Assembly (NCBI GenBank): GCA_963668435.2
Contig: CAXXSC010000001.1
Location: 372,001 to 436,000 of the forward strand
Origin: G963668435 sp963668435
Lineage (GTDB): Bacteria > Latescibacterota > Latescibacteria > Latescibacterales > Latescibacteraceae
DNA length: 64,000 nucleotides
Direction: 5' to 3'
Positions 1 to 9,412 of the stretch are shown here, in pieces. The notes below the pieces were generated by a model, which saw nothing but the letters and a program-made list of their open reading frames with translations, ran no database searches and had not been told where the DNA came from. The position numbers and the translations under genes are program-made. Positions within the stretch are counted from its first letter, which is position 1, and the number at the start of each line of letters is the position of its first letter.

Positions 1-1083
1 CTTGCCGATAAAATAACGCTGATCGACACGGTCAAGGCGCCGTTCAAAGACGAGCTCATGGGACGTATCGCCTCGATAGTCGATCCAAAAGATATCGATA
101 TAATCATCTCGAATCATTCGGAAATGGACCATTCCGGCTGCCTGACCGATGTCATGGAAATGGTTGAACCGGAAAAAGTCTATGCCTCGGGAATGGGTGT
201 GAAGAACCTCGCCCATCATTTCGGTCCTGATCTCGCCATCGAGGCGGTCAAGGACGGCCAGACTGTCAGCCTCGGCAACATGGATATCGTGTTCATGGAA
301 ACGAGGATGCTTCACTGGCCCGACAGCATGTTCAGTTACCTTCCCGGCGAAAAACTGCTCTTTTCGCAGGACGGTTTCGGTATGCATCTCGCCTCGTACG
401 AGCGTTTTGCCGATGAGATCGATGACAGCATTCTCGATTATGAGGCGGCGAAATATTTCGCCAATATCCTGATGCCTTATGCCGCTCTCATCCCAAAAGT
501 TGCAGAAAAGATTGCAAAAGCAGGATTTGAGCCCGCTGTTATCGCACCCGATCATGGTCCCATCTGGCGCACATCAGAGGATATCGAGCACATTCTCAAC
601 AGTTATGCCATTTGGTCCGCACAGAAACCTGAAGCGAAAGCGGTTGTTGTCTACGATACCATGTGGAATGCAACAGACGAGATGTCACGCGCGGTTTGCG
701 AGGGGCTTGAGAGCAGCGGTGTTCATGTCAAGCTCATGCCGCTCAAGGGAAGCCACCGCAGCGATGTGGTAACTGAAGTTCTCGATGCCGGGGCGCTTCT
801 TGTGGGAAGCCCAACGATAAACAACAATCTTTTCCCGACTCTGGCGGATGTGCTCAGTTATCTCAAGGGCCTCAAGCCGAAGAATATTCTCGGTGCCGCG
901 TTCGGATCGTATGGATGGAGCGGCGAGGCTGTTCCGCAGATCGAGAAAATATTCGAGGAAATGAAGATCGAACTCGGCGGCGAAAGTGTCAAGTGTCAGT
1001 ATGTGCCGACCGAAGAAGACCTTGTCAAATGCCATGAACTTGGCGCCGCAGTCGGCAAAAAAGTCATGGATAGTCTGGAATAG
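1..1083 (+). CDS. fprA: Flavodiiron protein (A-type flavoprotein), 5'-truncated by window edge
   Basis: Cytoplasmic enzyme that reduces O2 to water or NO to N2O with electrons from rubredoxin. The frame is open from base 1, so the true start lies upstream; the Met at base 58 is internal. The metallo-beta-lactamase-like diiron domain comes first and shows the ligand motif HSEMDHSG, then His in MLHWPDSM, Asp in FSQDGFG and His in APDHGPIW. A flavodoxin domain follows, starting near VVVYDTMWNATDEMS, which is the FMN phosphate loop. 360 residues are visible; the family is usually about 400. The rubredoxin gene 53 bp downstream is its usual electron donor, so the two probably share a transcript. 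All diiron ligands I can check are intact. The family call is firm; O2 versus NO preference cannot be read from sequence. Confidence 0.93.
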   Translation, partial: LADKITLIDTVKAPFKDELMGRIASIVDPKDIDIIISNHSEMDHSGCLTDVMEMVEPEKVYASGMGVKNLAHHFGPDLAIEAVKDGQTVSLGNMDIVFMETRMLHWPDSMFSYLPGEKLLFSQDGFGMHLASYERFADEIDDSILDYEAAKYFANILMPYAALIPKVAEKIAKAGFEPAVIAPDHGPIWRTSEDIEHILNSYAIWSAQKPEAKAVVVYDTMWNATDEMSRAVCEGLESSGVHVKLMPLKGSHRSDVVTEVLDAGALLVGSPTINNNLFPTLADVLSYLKGLKPKNILGAAFGSYGWSGEAVPQIEKIFEEMKIELGGESVKCQYVPTEEDLVKCHELGAAVGKKVMDSLE

Positions 1084-1136
1084 ATAACCGGAAGTCAGAA
1101 AACAGTGACCGGCAACTTCAATAGCAGGAGGAAAAA

Positions 1137-1298
1137 ATGCAGAAATACGTTTGTGACCTTTGCGGCTATGTCTACGACCCCGCCGCCGGTGATGAGGATA
1201 CTGGAATCGCTCCCGGAACCTCGTTCGATGATATTCCCGACGACTGGGTATGCCCGGTCTGCGGTGCCGGTAAGGACGAGTTCTCGCCCACCGACTGA
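1137..1298 (+). CDS. Rubredoxin
   Basis: 53-residue rubredoxin, a small cytoplasmic one-iron electron carrier. Four iron-binding cysteines are present as CDLCGY (Cys6, Cys9) and CPVCGAG (Cys39, Cys42), with the family hallmarks YVYDPAAGD and PDDWVCPVC between and around them. The ATG at 1137 follows a strong Shine-Dalgarno (AGGAGG at about 1125-1130, spacing near 6). Length is typical of the family. It lies just downstream of the flavodiiron protein, its probable electron acceptor, and is followed by a rho-independent terminator, so it is the last gene of that unit. Confidence 0.95.
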   Translation: MQKYVCDLCGYVYDPAAGDEDTGIAPGTSFDDIPDDWVCPVCGAGKDEFSPTD

Positions 1299-1318
1299 GA
1301 TCACTGCTGATTAGAAAT

Positions 1319-1350
1319 GAAAAGCCCCCGAAATGACGGGGGCTTTTTTT
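1319..1350 (+). terminator. Rho-independent terminator after rubredoxin
   Basis: Hairpin AAGCCCCCG / CGGGGGCTT with a 6-nt loop followed by seven T residues. It ends the flavodiiron-rubredoxin unit and separates it from the convergent GH20 genes. Confidence 0.9.
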
Positions 1351-1421
1351 GTGGGTAGTATCTGCACTGAACCACGATCAGGACAGAAAGCATCGCAGCA
1401 CTTTTTTACAGCTAATCCGCT

Positions 1422-3371
1422 TCAGTTCTTGTTTTCACCGGCGGGTGTGAAATGCCTGATCAGCAATGTGCCTGTTGTACCGTTTCCTTTTTCGGCGCGC
1501 ATTTTTGCGCTGATCACGTATTTTGCGCCGCGAGCAATTTTTTCAACTGCGAGACGGTAATTCTGATCTTCGTTGAAGCCGCCGGTTTTCCCGGGGTGTG
1601 TGTCGCGGTCAATTTCGATACCGTTTGCAGCCAATGCCGCGTACTCGATATGGACATCTCCCTCGCCGTTGTCGCGCCTGAAAGTGAATCGGTAATAACC
1701 CGGCTTTGTGATGAATTTCGATACATCCCACTCGAGTGTTTCCGCTGAATCTTTCACCTGTCCCGATTGCCAGTTGCCGACAATGTCGCTTTCCGTGAAA
1801 GAATCGACATCGAGCATTTCCAGGCGTTTCTTGTGGACATTCAGACGCTGTGTGAAATTGCCGTAATCTTTCCGCGATTCATCTGTCCAGACAGCCTCGC
1901 TAAAAGCGCAGATTCGCGGAAATATTTTATAGTAGACCTCCGGCTGGTGGACACGTTCGGTCCAGATGGTGCATTCGGCTCCCATGACGAGCGCCTTCTC
2001 CTCGGCGGTCAGCTCTTCCGGCGCAGGCTTGAATGTATAAGTATTTTTCATCGGCAGGATCAGCATCCATCCGACATGAATGCCCTCGTCGAGTTCAGGG
2101 TAGTCCATGTATGTGAACATGTGCGGTGAGGAGATGACCCTGTGGCCCGCCTCCGTGCCCTCCAGTGCGCCCTCCAGTCCGCGCCAGGACTGAACGATAG
2201 CTGTTTGCGACGGTTTGCCCTCCAGGATCTCGTCCCAGCCGATGACTGTCTTGCCAAGGCTTTGGACGAATGTGTCGATACGTCGTGTGAAATAACCCTG
2301 CAGCGCCTCTTCATCTTCGAGACCTTCATCCTTGATCCGTTGCTGACAAAGTTTGCAGGCTTTCCACTTGTCTTTCTTGGCTTCGTCGCCGCCGATATGA
2401 ATGTACTGCGACGGAAACAATACTGCGACCTCGCGAAGGACATCCTCGAGGAACGAGAACGTGTCCTCTTTTCCCGCACAGAAAAGCTGTCTCATGATGC
2501 CGTATTTTGTTTCAACGCTGATCTCTTTGCCCTCGCAGGACAGTTCCGGGTATGCCGCTATTGCTGCTGTCGCATGGCCGGGCATCTCGATCTCGGGCAC
2601 GATCATGATATGACGGTTTGCGGCATAGGCTATAATATCTCTCATTTCATCCTGCGTGTAAAAACCGCCGTGCGGATGATCGCCGTCCATGCGCCACGCG
2701 CCGATACTGGTGAGCTTGGGATATTTTTTTATTTCGAGGCGCCACGCCTGATCGTCGGTCAGGTGCAGGTGAAGTACATTCATCTTATGCAGTGCGAGGA
2801 GATCGATTGTCTTCTTGATGAAATCCGTCGAGACGAAATGACGGGCTGTGTCCAGTGAAAATCCCCGCCATTCGAATGACGGTTTATCCTCGATTTCCAC
2901 GCAGGGAAGCATGATAGCGCCATCACGCTTCTCTGCGGTCATGAGCATCTGTGTGAGAGTCTGGATGCCGTAAAAAATACCATCGGTGTTCAGGGCTTCG
3001 ATCAGAATCATGTCGGTTTCAATGACAAGGCGGTAACCCTCTTTGCCAAGTGAACTGTTACTTGTCAGTGCGAGCATGATACTGTTTTTTTCTGAATTTC
3101 GGGAGTCGTCATCGCAGATTTCGTTGATTGTCCCGCGAAGGTGGGATTCCAAATCAGCGAGTTTCCCGGCATCGCCAGTGAGCCGGATTGTTGACGATTT
3201 GCTCAGCTCAAACGTGCCGCCGTTCATGACAAGCCGTCCGGGTCGTGGAATGATACCCAGTGATGCTGTGCCGCTTGCTGCGCCGGCAATTGAGGCCGGT
3301 ATCAACAGGCATGCTGACAAAATGAGTGCAACACTGCTTATGGTGATATATTTCAATATGTTGTCTCTCAT
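1422..3371 (-). CDS. Exported GH20 beta-N-acetylhexosaminidase (copy 2 of tandem pair)
   Basis: Family GH20 exo-hexosaminidase that removes terminal beta-linked GlcNAc or GalNAc by substrate-assisted catalysis. A signal peptide (about residues 1-32) predicts export. Order: GH20b-like N-terminal domain (about 35-160), then the TIM barrel (about 165-510) beginning FEWRGFSLDTARHF, with LHLHLTDDQAWR, EIEMPGHATAA and the catalytic Asp-Glu in HIGGDEAKKDKW (near residue 330). A C-terminal beta-sandwich of about 120 residues follows. I prefer ATG 3371 to the in-frame TTG at 3374 because GGGAG is then 6 nt upstream. The start sits directly beside the stop of the upstream GH20 paralogue, so they form an operon. 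Linkage preference is not readable. Confidence 0.93.
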   Translation of the reverse strand: MRDNILKYITISSVALILSACLLIPASIAGAASGTASLGIIPRPGRLVMNGGTFELSKSSTIRLTGDAGKLADLESHLRGTINEICDDDSRNSEKNSIMLALTSNSSLGKEGYRLVIETDMILIEALNTDGIFYGIQTLTQMLMTAEKRDGAIMLPCVEIEDKPSFEWRGFSLDTARHFVSTDFIKKTIDLLALHKMNVLHLHLTDDQAWRLEIKKYPKLTSIGAWRMDGDHPHGGFYTQDEMRDIIAYAANRHIMIVPEIEMPGHATAAIAAYPELSCEGKEISVETKYGIMRQLFCAGKEDTFSFLEDVLREVAVLFPSQYIHIGGDEAKKDKWKACKLCQQRIKDEGLEDEEALQGYFTRRIDTFVQSLGKTVIGWDEILEGKPSQTAIVQSWRGLEGALEGTEAGHRVISSPHMFTYMDYPELDEGIHVGWMLILPMKNTYTFKPAPEELTAEEKALVMGAECTIWTERVHQPEVYYKIFPRICAFSEAVWTDESRKDYGNFTQRLNVHKKRLEMLDVDSFTESDIVGNWQSGQVKDSAETLEWDVSKFITKPGYYRFTFRRDNGEGDVHIEYAALAANGIEIDRDTHPGKTGGFNEDQNYRLAVEKIARGAKYVISAKMRAEKGNGTTGTLLIRHFTPAGENKN

Positions 3372-3374
3372 CAA

Positions 3375-5324
3375 TTACTCCCATCCACCGAAATTACGAA
3401 GAACGACCGAGCCTTTCGAATCGGCGCCCTTGTCGGTCCTGATTTTAGCCTTGAGTGTATAGGTTGCGCCCGGCTTGACCGCGTTCACCGTGAAACGGTA
3501 GGCGTTTGCCTTGACACGCTTGCTCCCGGTCAGGCCCTCGTGCTCGTCGCGGCCGATCTCGACGCCGTCCTCATAAAGCGCCGCCCAGTCGGTGACCACA
3601 TTGCTTTCTCCTGAATCATGACGGAAATTGATACGCTTGTGGCCGGGCTCCGTGATCCATTTCGTGACGTCCCATTCGACAATATCACCATCGGAATCGA
3701 CCTGTCCCGCGGCCCACATGCCGATGACAGTTACCGGTTTGAAATAATCCACGCCCATTGTGTCGAAATGACGGTAGTGAATGTCCATCCGTGTCTGGAA
3801 ATCGTCCCAGTCTTTCATGTCGGCGGGAGTCCACACTGTCTCGCTGAACGCTGTCAGGCGGGGGAATACATTATTGTCGACCTCAGGCTGTGGAAGCCGT
3901 TCGCTGAAAAGCGTGGCCTCACCGCCCATGACGAATTTCGCTTCCTCGACGGACAGGTCTTCCGGTACTGGGTTGAAGGCGTAAGTCTGTTCGAGTTTCG
4001 TAACCCTGAGCCAGCCGGTGTCGTTGATACCCTCGGCCTCGTTGGGAAAATCGAAATAGACATAATTATAAGGTGTCGAAATGACCCTATGGCCAGCTTT
4101 CGCACCCTCGATAGCTCCCTCTTCGCCGCGCCAGGACTGGACGATCGCTGTCTTGGAGGCGCCGCCCTCGAGAATCTCGTCCCAGCCGATTATCACACGG
4201 CCCTGTTTCCGCATGAACTTGTCGATACGTCGGGTGAAATATCCCTGCAGCTCATTTTCGTCCTTGATGCCGAGCGCTTTGATCCGTTTCTGGCAGTGCG
4301 GGCAGGCTTTCCACTTGTCTTTCACCGCCTCGTCGCCGCCGATGTGGATGTATTCCGAGGGGAATATTGTACACATTTCCTTGAGCACGTTCTCGATGAA
4401 TGTGAATGTCGATTCCTTGCCCGCGCAGAAGAGGTTCGGATGAATGCCGTGGTGTGTTTCGACATCGATGGCTTCACCCTCACAGGAAAGCTCGGGATAT
4501 GCCGCGATGGCGGCAGTTGCATGGCCGGGCATTTCGATTTCGGGTACGACCGTGATATAGCGCTCGGCGGCGTAGCGGACAATTTCGCGGGCCTCGTCCT
4601 GGGTGTAGTAGCCGCCTCTGCCGAACTCCCTGAACGGGCGCCAGGCGCCGATCTCGGTGAGTTTCGGGTATTTCTTGCTTTCAAGGCGCCAGCCCTGGTC
4701 ATCGATGAGATGCCAGTGCAGCACATTGAGCTTGTGGTAGGCAAGAAGGTCGATATAGCGTTTCACGTACTCGATGGACATGAAATTCCGTGAGCAGTCA
4801 AGCTGAAATCCGCGCCACTCGAACGCCGGCTTGTCGATGATGGCGACACAGGGGATCGTGTTGGCCGTTGTGTTGTCGAGAGCGCTTGTCATGAGTATCT
4901 GTTTGATTGTCTGGGTTGCCCAGAATGTGCCGGCAGGTTCAGGCGATGCTATTTCCACGCGCCTGGAGCTGACCTCGATGCTGTAGCCCTCTTTGCCCAG
5001 GTCGCCGCTGCGGTCTTTTTTGCTAAAGACGATGACATTCGATGACGGCGGATTTTTTCCGGCTTTTCTTACCTCGACCTCGAGACCGGTGATGTTTCGG
5101 ATTTCGATATTCAGCAGGTGGGCGGTATTGAGCAGTTCTGGTGATGAGTCGGGTACGACTATAACCGTATTGTAATCGACCGTGAAATGGCCTGATTTCT
5201 GGATCATCGAAAGCGGTTTCGGTATGATTTCGAGTCCATTGTCAGCCAAGACCGCTGATGGGGCGATAAGTATGCCTGTCAGGAGCATGATGAGCATCAG
5301 ATGGATGCAGGCGCTGTGTTTCAT
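3375..5324 (-). CDS. Exported GH20 beta-N-acetylhexosaminidase (copy 1 of tandem pair)
   Basis: GH20 enzyme, 649 residues, collinear over its whole length with the next gene in the operon. A signal peptide ends near ALADNG (about residue 28). The catalytic core has FEWRGFQLDCSRNF, LHWHLIDDQGWR, EIEMPGHATAA and the Asp-Glu pair of HIGGDEAVKDKW (about 331-332). Both paralogues carry a CxxC-x-RIK motif shortly after the active site. The C-terminal 130 residues are predicted beta-strands and may bind carbohydrate. The ATG at 5324 has GGAGGT 7 nt upstream. It is first in the pair and probably sets expression of both. Substrates could be chitin oligomers, host glycans or muropeptide sugars. Confidence 0.93.
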   Translation of the reverse strand: MKHSACIHLMLIMLLTGILIAPSAVLADNGLEIIPKPLSMIQKSGHFTVDYNTVIVVPDSSPELLNTAHLLNIEIRNITGLEVEVRKAGKNPPSSNVIVFSKKDRSGDLGKEGYSIEVSSRRVEIASPEPAGTFWATQTIKQILMTSALDNTTANTIPCVAIIDKPAFEWRGFQLDCSRNFMSIEYVKRYIDLLAYHKLNVLHWHLIDDQGWRLESKKYPKLTEIGAWRPFREFGRGGYYTQDEAREIVRYAAERYITVVPEIEMPGHATAAIAAYPELSCEGEAIDVETHHGIHPNLFCAGKESTFTFIENVLKEMCTIFPSEYIHIGGDEAVKDKWKACPHCQKRIKALGIKDENELQGYFTRRIDKFMRKQGRVIIGWDEILEGGASKTAIVQSWRGEEGAIEGAKAGHRVISTPYNYVYFDFPNEAEGINDTGWLRVTKLEQTYAFNPVPEDLSVEEAKFVMGGEATLFSERLPQPEVDNNVFPRLTAFSETVWTPADMKDWDDFQTRMDIHYRHFDTMGVDYFKPVTVIGMWAAGQVDSDGDIVEWDVTKWITEPGHKRINFRHDSGESNVVTDWAALYEDGVEIGRDEHEGLTGSKRVKANAYRFTVNAVKPGATYTLKAKIRTDKGADSKGSVVLRNFGGWE

Positions 5325-5439
5325 GGTTCGGACCTCCGATTTATTGTGAATCCAGACTTTACTCTCCCATTTAAAAATAATTACATTATCTGAAATTAGA
5401 AAGAACGAAATGCACCAGCAGGTGATTCCGGTAAATCGG

Positions 5440-5469
5440 TTGACGTGTCACTGTTCACTGCCGTATATT
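5440..5469 (+). promoter_or_regulatory. Probable sigma70-type promoter for the PBP gene
   Basis: TTGACG and TATATT separated by 18 nt, ending about 58 bp before the preferred ATG of the penicillin-binding protein. It lies in the 203-bp divergent gap between the GH20 operon and that gene. Confidence 0.6.
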
Positions 5470-5527
5470 ATATAGATTATAGGAAAATGCAGGCCGCTAT
5501 GGCCGTTACTTGAAAACGGGATCGTTC

Positions 5528-7771
5528 ATGCCGCAGAAAAAACAAAAAAAACAGCCGACAGGTCCGCTGAGAAAGCTGTTCTATCTTTTCCTCATGTATT
5601 TTATACTCGGGGAACTGATCATTCTCGGCAGTGCGGCATATATTCTGAATCTCTATGCCAGTGACATCCCGAGCATGAGTGAAATCGAGCGTATCCCCGA
5701 GGAGCAGAGCCTCGCGACAGTGGTTTATTCCAGCGATGGTGTCGAGCTCAATTCTTTCCAGCGCGAACGGCGTTTCTGGGTCTCTTACAACGAATTCCCG
5801 CAGGTGTTGATCGATGCCGTTCTTGCGACCGAGGACAAGCGTTTTTTCGATCACTGGGGCATTTCTCCGATCGATATTTTCCGCGCGATGGTCGCGAATG
5901 TTAAAACGATACGTTTCAAAATCACTCCGAATCCGCCATACTTTTTCACCCACGGTCAGATACAGGGCGGTTCGACGATTACCCAGCAGCTTTCCAAGAT
6001 GATGTATTTCGATCCCGAGAAAGTGCTTGCTCGAAAAATCCGCGAGATGATCACGACGATCTATATCGAGAGGACCTACTCCAAGGAGGAGATCCTCGAG
6101 ATGTACCTCAACAAGTATGAATTCTCGAATAAACGCTATGGCATTCAGGCCGCCTCGAAATGGTTTTTCAATAAGAATGTCAGTGAGCTGACCTTGCCGG
6201 AGGCGGCACTTTTTGCCGGTATGCTCCAGAACTCCGCGAGGTACAATCCCAAATCACAGCGGGAAAGTCTCCGCAAAGAGGCGCTGGCACGCAGAAACAC
6301 CGTTTTGCACATGATGGTGCGTGCCGGGAAAATCCCTTTCTGGGTGGCTGACGAGGAGCTTGTCAAGCCCATCGAGCTGTATTCAGGCCGTCGTACCGGA
6401 TTTGGCAGGGCGCCCTATTTTGTCGAATATATCCGCAAAAACCTCGATGAAGAGCGTGGAACGGAATTTCTCGAGACCTCCGGTTCGAAGATTACGACCA
6501 CCCTTAACTGGGGGCTTCAGTCTCTTGCCGAGGAGGTCATGACAATCCGTATCAACGAGATGCAGGCTGTCTTTGACAAACGTCTCAAATATAAACGCCC
6601 TCCGAACCTGAGCAACTACGAGGCCGAGCTGGATTCACTGAAAAAAACGGCTGTGCAGGCCGCCCTTGTCGCAATCGATGTCAAGACCGGCGCTATCCTT
6701 GCCATGATCGGCGGCAGGGAATATTCGGAAACGAACTGGTTCAACCGTGCGACACAGGCACAGAGAAGTGCCGGTTCCTCCTTCAAACCGTTTGTCTATA
6801 CGGCGGCGCTCGACAACGGCTGGCGCTGTTCCGATACGATCATGGATTCATACTGGAGCCTGAGAAATGTTGACGGCACCTACTGGGAACCTAATAATTT
6901 CGAAGAGAATTTCCTCGATATACCGCTATCTCTCAGGGACGGTTTCAAGGACAGCCGCAACATGATCTCGGTCAAGCTGGTCAACGATATCGATAACGGG
7001 GGTATCGGCCCGGAACTGGTCAAGCAGTATGCACGGCAGATGGGTGTCAGCACCTTTATCCCCGCGGTCCCGACCATTTCGATAGGAACGGCCGAGGTAA
7101 GGCTGCTCGATATGGTGTCGGCTTATACTGCGTTCCCGAACCTCGGCATCAAGCCGCACTATTACTCGATCAAAAAAATCGAGGACCGCAACGGAACACC
7201 TCTGCCCGATATACATCCTCCGGCACCCGAGGAGGTGCTGAACGAGGAGGTTGCCTCGCTTATGGTAACCATGATGCGCACTGTCGTTCAAGAGGGTACG
7301 GGGCGTAACATGGTGCCGCTTTACGGCATGGGAGATCGTGTCTGTGCGGGAAAAACAGGCACGGCGAACGAGCACAAGGATGCCTGGTTCATTGGTTACA
7401 CGCCGTTTATCTGCTGCGGTATCTGGGTCGGTTTCGACTCGGAGGAAACGCATCTCATGAAGCCGTATCACACCGGTGGCTGGGCCGCAATACCGATCTG
7501 GGCCAAGTTCATGAAAGCCGCCCACGAGTATCTGGGCTATCCCGACCAGGATTTCAAGCTTTCACCCAATATCACGACAGCACGTATCTGCCGGGATTCC
7601 TATAAGCTTGCGACACCCTCCTGTCCGCACGACAGGGTGTATACCGAATACTATAAAAAGGGCACCGAGGTCAAGGAGTTCTGCGACCAGCACTCGGCTA
7701 TCCGGAACGAAACACCGGGGAACCGTCTAAGGGGCAATCCCGTTATCAGACGGGGACGGCGCCAGTATTGA
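5528..7771 (+). CDS. mrcA: Class A penicillin-binding protein (PBP1A-type peptidoglycan synthase)
   Basis: Bifunctional enzyme anchored in the inner membrane that polymerises lipid II and cross-links peptidoglycan. A basic cytoplasmic tail is followed by one membrane segment (about residues 18-42 of this start). The GT51 glycosyltransferase domain has ATEDKRFFDHWG, QGGSTITQQLSK and ERTYSKEEILEMYLN. The transpeptidase domain has SxxK in GSSFKP, SxN in DSRNM and KTGT in CAGKTGTAN. Residue numbers are about 417, 476 and 609. An in-frame TTG at 5510 would add 6 residues but has no ribosome site; GGGA precedes ATG 5528. At 747 residues it is normal for PBP1A, without the large OB insertion of enterobacterial forms. 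An unknown lipoprotein gene follows. Confidence 0.95.
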   Translation: MPQKKQKKQPTGPLRKLFYLFLMYFILGELIILGSAAYILNLYASDIPSMSEIERIPEEQSLATVVYSSDGVELNSFQRERRFWVSYNEFPQVLIDAVLATEDKRFFDHWGISPIDIFRAMVANVKTIRFKITPNPPYFFTHGQIQGGSTITQQLSKMMYFDPEKVLARKIREMITTIYIERTYSKEEILEMYLNKYEFSNKRYGIQAASKWFFNKNVSELTLPEAALFAGMLQNSARYNPKSQRESLRKEALARRNTVLHMMVRAGKIPFWVADEELVKPIELYSGRRTGFGRAPYFVEYIRKNLDEERGTEFLETSGSKITTTLNWGLQSLAEEVMTIRINEMQAVFDKRLKYKRPPNLSNYEAELDSLKKTAVQAALVAIDVKTGAILAMIGGREYSETNWFNRATQAQRSAGSSFKPFVYTAALDNGWRCSDTIMDSYWSLRNVDGTYWEPNNFEENFLDIPLSLRDGFKDSRNMISVKLVNDIDNGGIGPELVKQYARQMGVSTFIPAVPTISIGTAEVRLLDMVSAYTAFPNLGIKPHYYSIKKIEDRNGTPLPDIHPPAPEEVLNEEVASLMVTMMRTVVQEGTGRNMVPLYGMGDRVCAGKTGTANEHKDAWFIGYTPFICCGIWVGFDSEETHLMKPYHTGGWAAIPIWAKFMKAAHEYLGYPDQDFKLSPNITTARICRDSYKLATPSCPHDRVYTEYYKKGTEVKEFCDQHSAIRNETPGNRLRGNPVIRRGRRQY

Positions 7772-7908
7772 GTGCATGACACAGATGTGTCGTGAAGGTT
7801 CCGGCAAAATAAATAAAATCGACTTTGTATCTGCTATGTATCCGGAGACAGGATTCCCGGATGCATGAATCCACGAAATCTGAATTCTGAAAACGAAAGG
7901 CCACTGCA

Positions 7909-9171
7909 TTGCGGAAAGTGTATTATCTCGCAGTAATGCTGTTTCTCATGGCGTTGATGGTGTTTTCCGGCTGTTCGAAAGATTATCAGAGTTATGACGA
8001 GCTTGTGCGCGACGGTGTTGTAGAGTCGAGCGCGCGGAAAAGCTACAAGAAATTTTTCGATGCCGTTGATATACTGGCTCAAAACGCTGAAACAGACAGC
8101 CTCCAACTCAAGGAGGTCATGACCCGGACCGACGATCTTATTGCTGATCTCCGGGATTTTCCCACAACCGTTCAGTCGCGGATAGCTCTCGACGGGCTTT
8201 CGTTTGCCGCCGCAGACCTTGCCGCCTCACCCCATTTTGACGGGCTCAACGATATCTCCTTCTTCTGGCGCAACGGTCTCCTGACACCGCTGTTCATGCT
8301 TGGAAGGCGTTATGTCGGTATGGATATGGAAAACGAGTCAACCATCCTTCAGCTCGTTAAGGCGCTTCAACGGAGCATGGCAGACAAGGCCAGCGATGAC
8401 ATGCTTATGGAGATGATACAGCTTGTGGGGCCGAAACCGCCGGAAAGTGTTTTTGAGGTCTGCCGCGCTGATTCTTTTGTTTTCAAAAAAGTGTTCGATC
8501 TGCTTGTCTATTCCCGCAGCCTTCAGGATATCGGGCCGCCGGTCTGGATGATGAGCGGACCGTGGTTCGTCGCGCTTGTTTTCGAGAACTCACCCATGCA
8601 GTTCTATGCGCTGAAACCCATCGAGATTGATGACAGCATGTTCCTGACATTCCGTAATTACAGGCCCGGTGTCGTGTATGAGCATGTTTTCGAAGATCCT
8701 GCGCCCAAGGATACAAAGGAGATGGATGGCTGGCTCGAAAGGGCGTCGGCACATCTCGATACCCTTCGTTTCGATACCGACACAGTGAACCGTATAATAA
8801 GAAGCGACCTCCCGACATTTGACTCTCATTATTACTACGATAACTATCTTCTGGGTGCCAAGGCGGATACTGTCAAGACCGAATTCCGCATTATATTCAA
8901 GCGCGAGCAGGTGCAGGACGGTTACGATGTCGCCGGCGTGGACAGTCTCGAGGTTATACTCTCAGAGAAAGAGGTCATGTCGAGGGCTGAATTCGTTACA
9001 CCGATGCTTGCCAAGAGGATACGGGGCGATTCTGTTGTGAACGGCAGGCTGGCCCACGGTAAAGAGGAAGTCGGTCTGGCATTTCTTATGCCCATCGGCC
9101 ATCATGATGAAGCCATTGTGGACCGGATAAAACGGCGGATGCTGCCTGAGATCAAGGTGAATACCAACTGA
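7909..9171 (+). CDS. Hypothetical lipoprotein, 420 aa
   Basis: I do not recognise a family. The N-terminus is a clear lipoprotein signal with lipobox VFSGC (Cys22), followed by SKDYQSYDEL, so it is probably membrane-anchored and faces the periplasm. The rest is soluble, mixed alpha/beta and rich in Asp, with no repeats or metal motif I can name. The start is TTG at 7909 with AAAGG 8 nt upstream; no better start is in frame near the signal peptide. It follows the PBP1A gene by 137 bp in the same direction and ends before a terminator, so the two may be one unit. A role near cell-wall synthesis is only a guess from position. Confidence 0.7.
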   Translation: MRKVYYLAVMLFLMALMVFSGCSKDYQSYDELVRDGVVESSARKSYKKFFDAVDILAQNAETDSLQLKEVMTRTDDLIADLRDFPTTVQSRIALDGLSFAAADLAASPHFDGLNDISFFWRNGLLTPLFMLGRRYVGMDMENESTILQLVKALQRSMADKASDDMLMEMIQLVGPKPPESVFEVCRADSFVFKKVFDLLVYSRSLQDIGPPVWMMSGPWFVALVFENSPMQFYALKPIEIDDSMFLTFRNYRPGVVYEHVFEDPAPKDTKEMDGWLERASAHLDTLRFDTDTVNRIIRSDLPTFDSHYYYDNYLLGAKADTVKTEFRIIFKREQVQDGYDVAGVDSLEVILSEKEVMSRAEFVTPMLAKRIRGDSVVNGRLAHGKEEVGLAFLMPIGHHDEAIVDRIKRRMLPEIKVNTN

Positions 9172-9296
9172 TAGAATTCACTGGTTGTGCTGAATTGGAA
9201 CCGGGGTAGCAGCAGGGTGGTGTTTCATTACTTGAGTGTAATGCCACATTGTTTCCATTGCCAGCGCCCGAGTGCCGCTAAAAAGTTGATGATATA

Positions 9297-9335
9297 GAAA
9301 AGACCCGTTGTCGTTATGTGACAACGGGTCTTTTT
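9297..9335 (+). terminator. Rho-independent terminator
   Basis: Stem AGACCCGTTGTC / GACAACGGGTCT with a T tract on the right and an A run on the left, so it can work in both directions. It serves the lipoprotein gene on its left and possibly the convergent TPR gene on its right. Confidence 0.85.
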
Positions 9336-9412
9336 GTATGTTCAGCAGCACTGGGCGCCGTCATATTGGCAGTCCTTTCTGTTTCTCTGTTCAGCCATAT
9401 ACAATAGATACT

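Noticed and set aside
3618..4793. 391-residue plus-strand open frame
   Set aside because: Antisense shadow of the GH20 gene on the minus strand; no ribosome site or family pattern.
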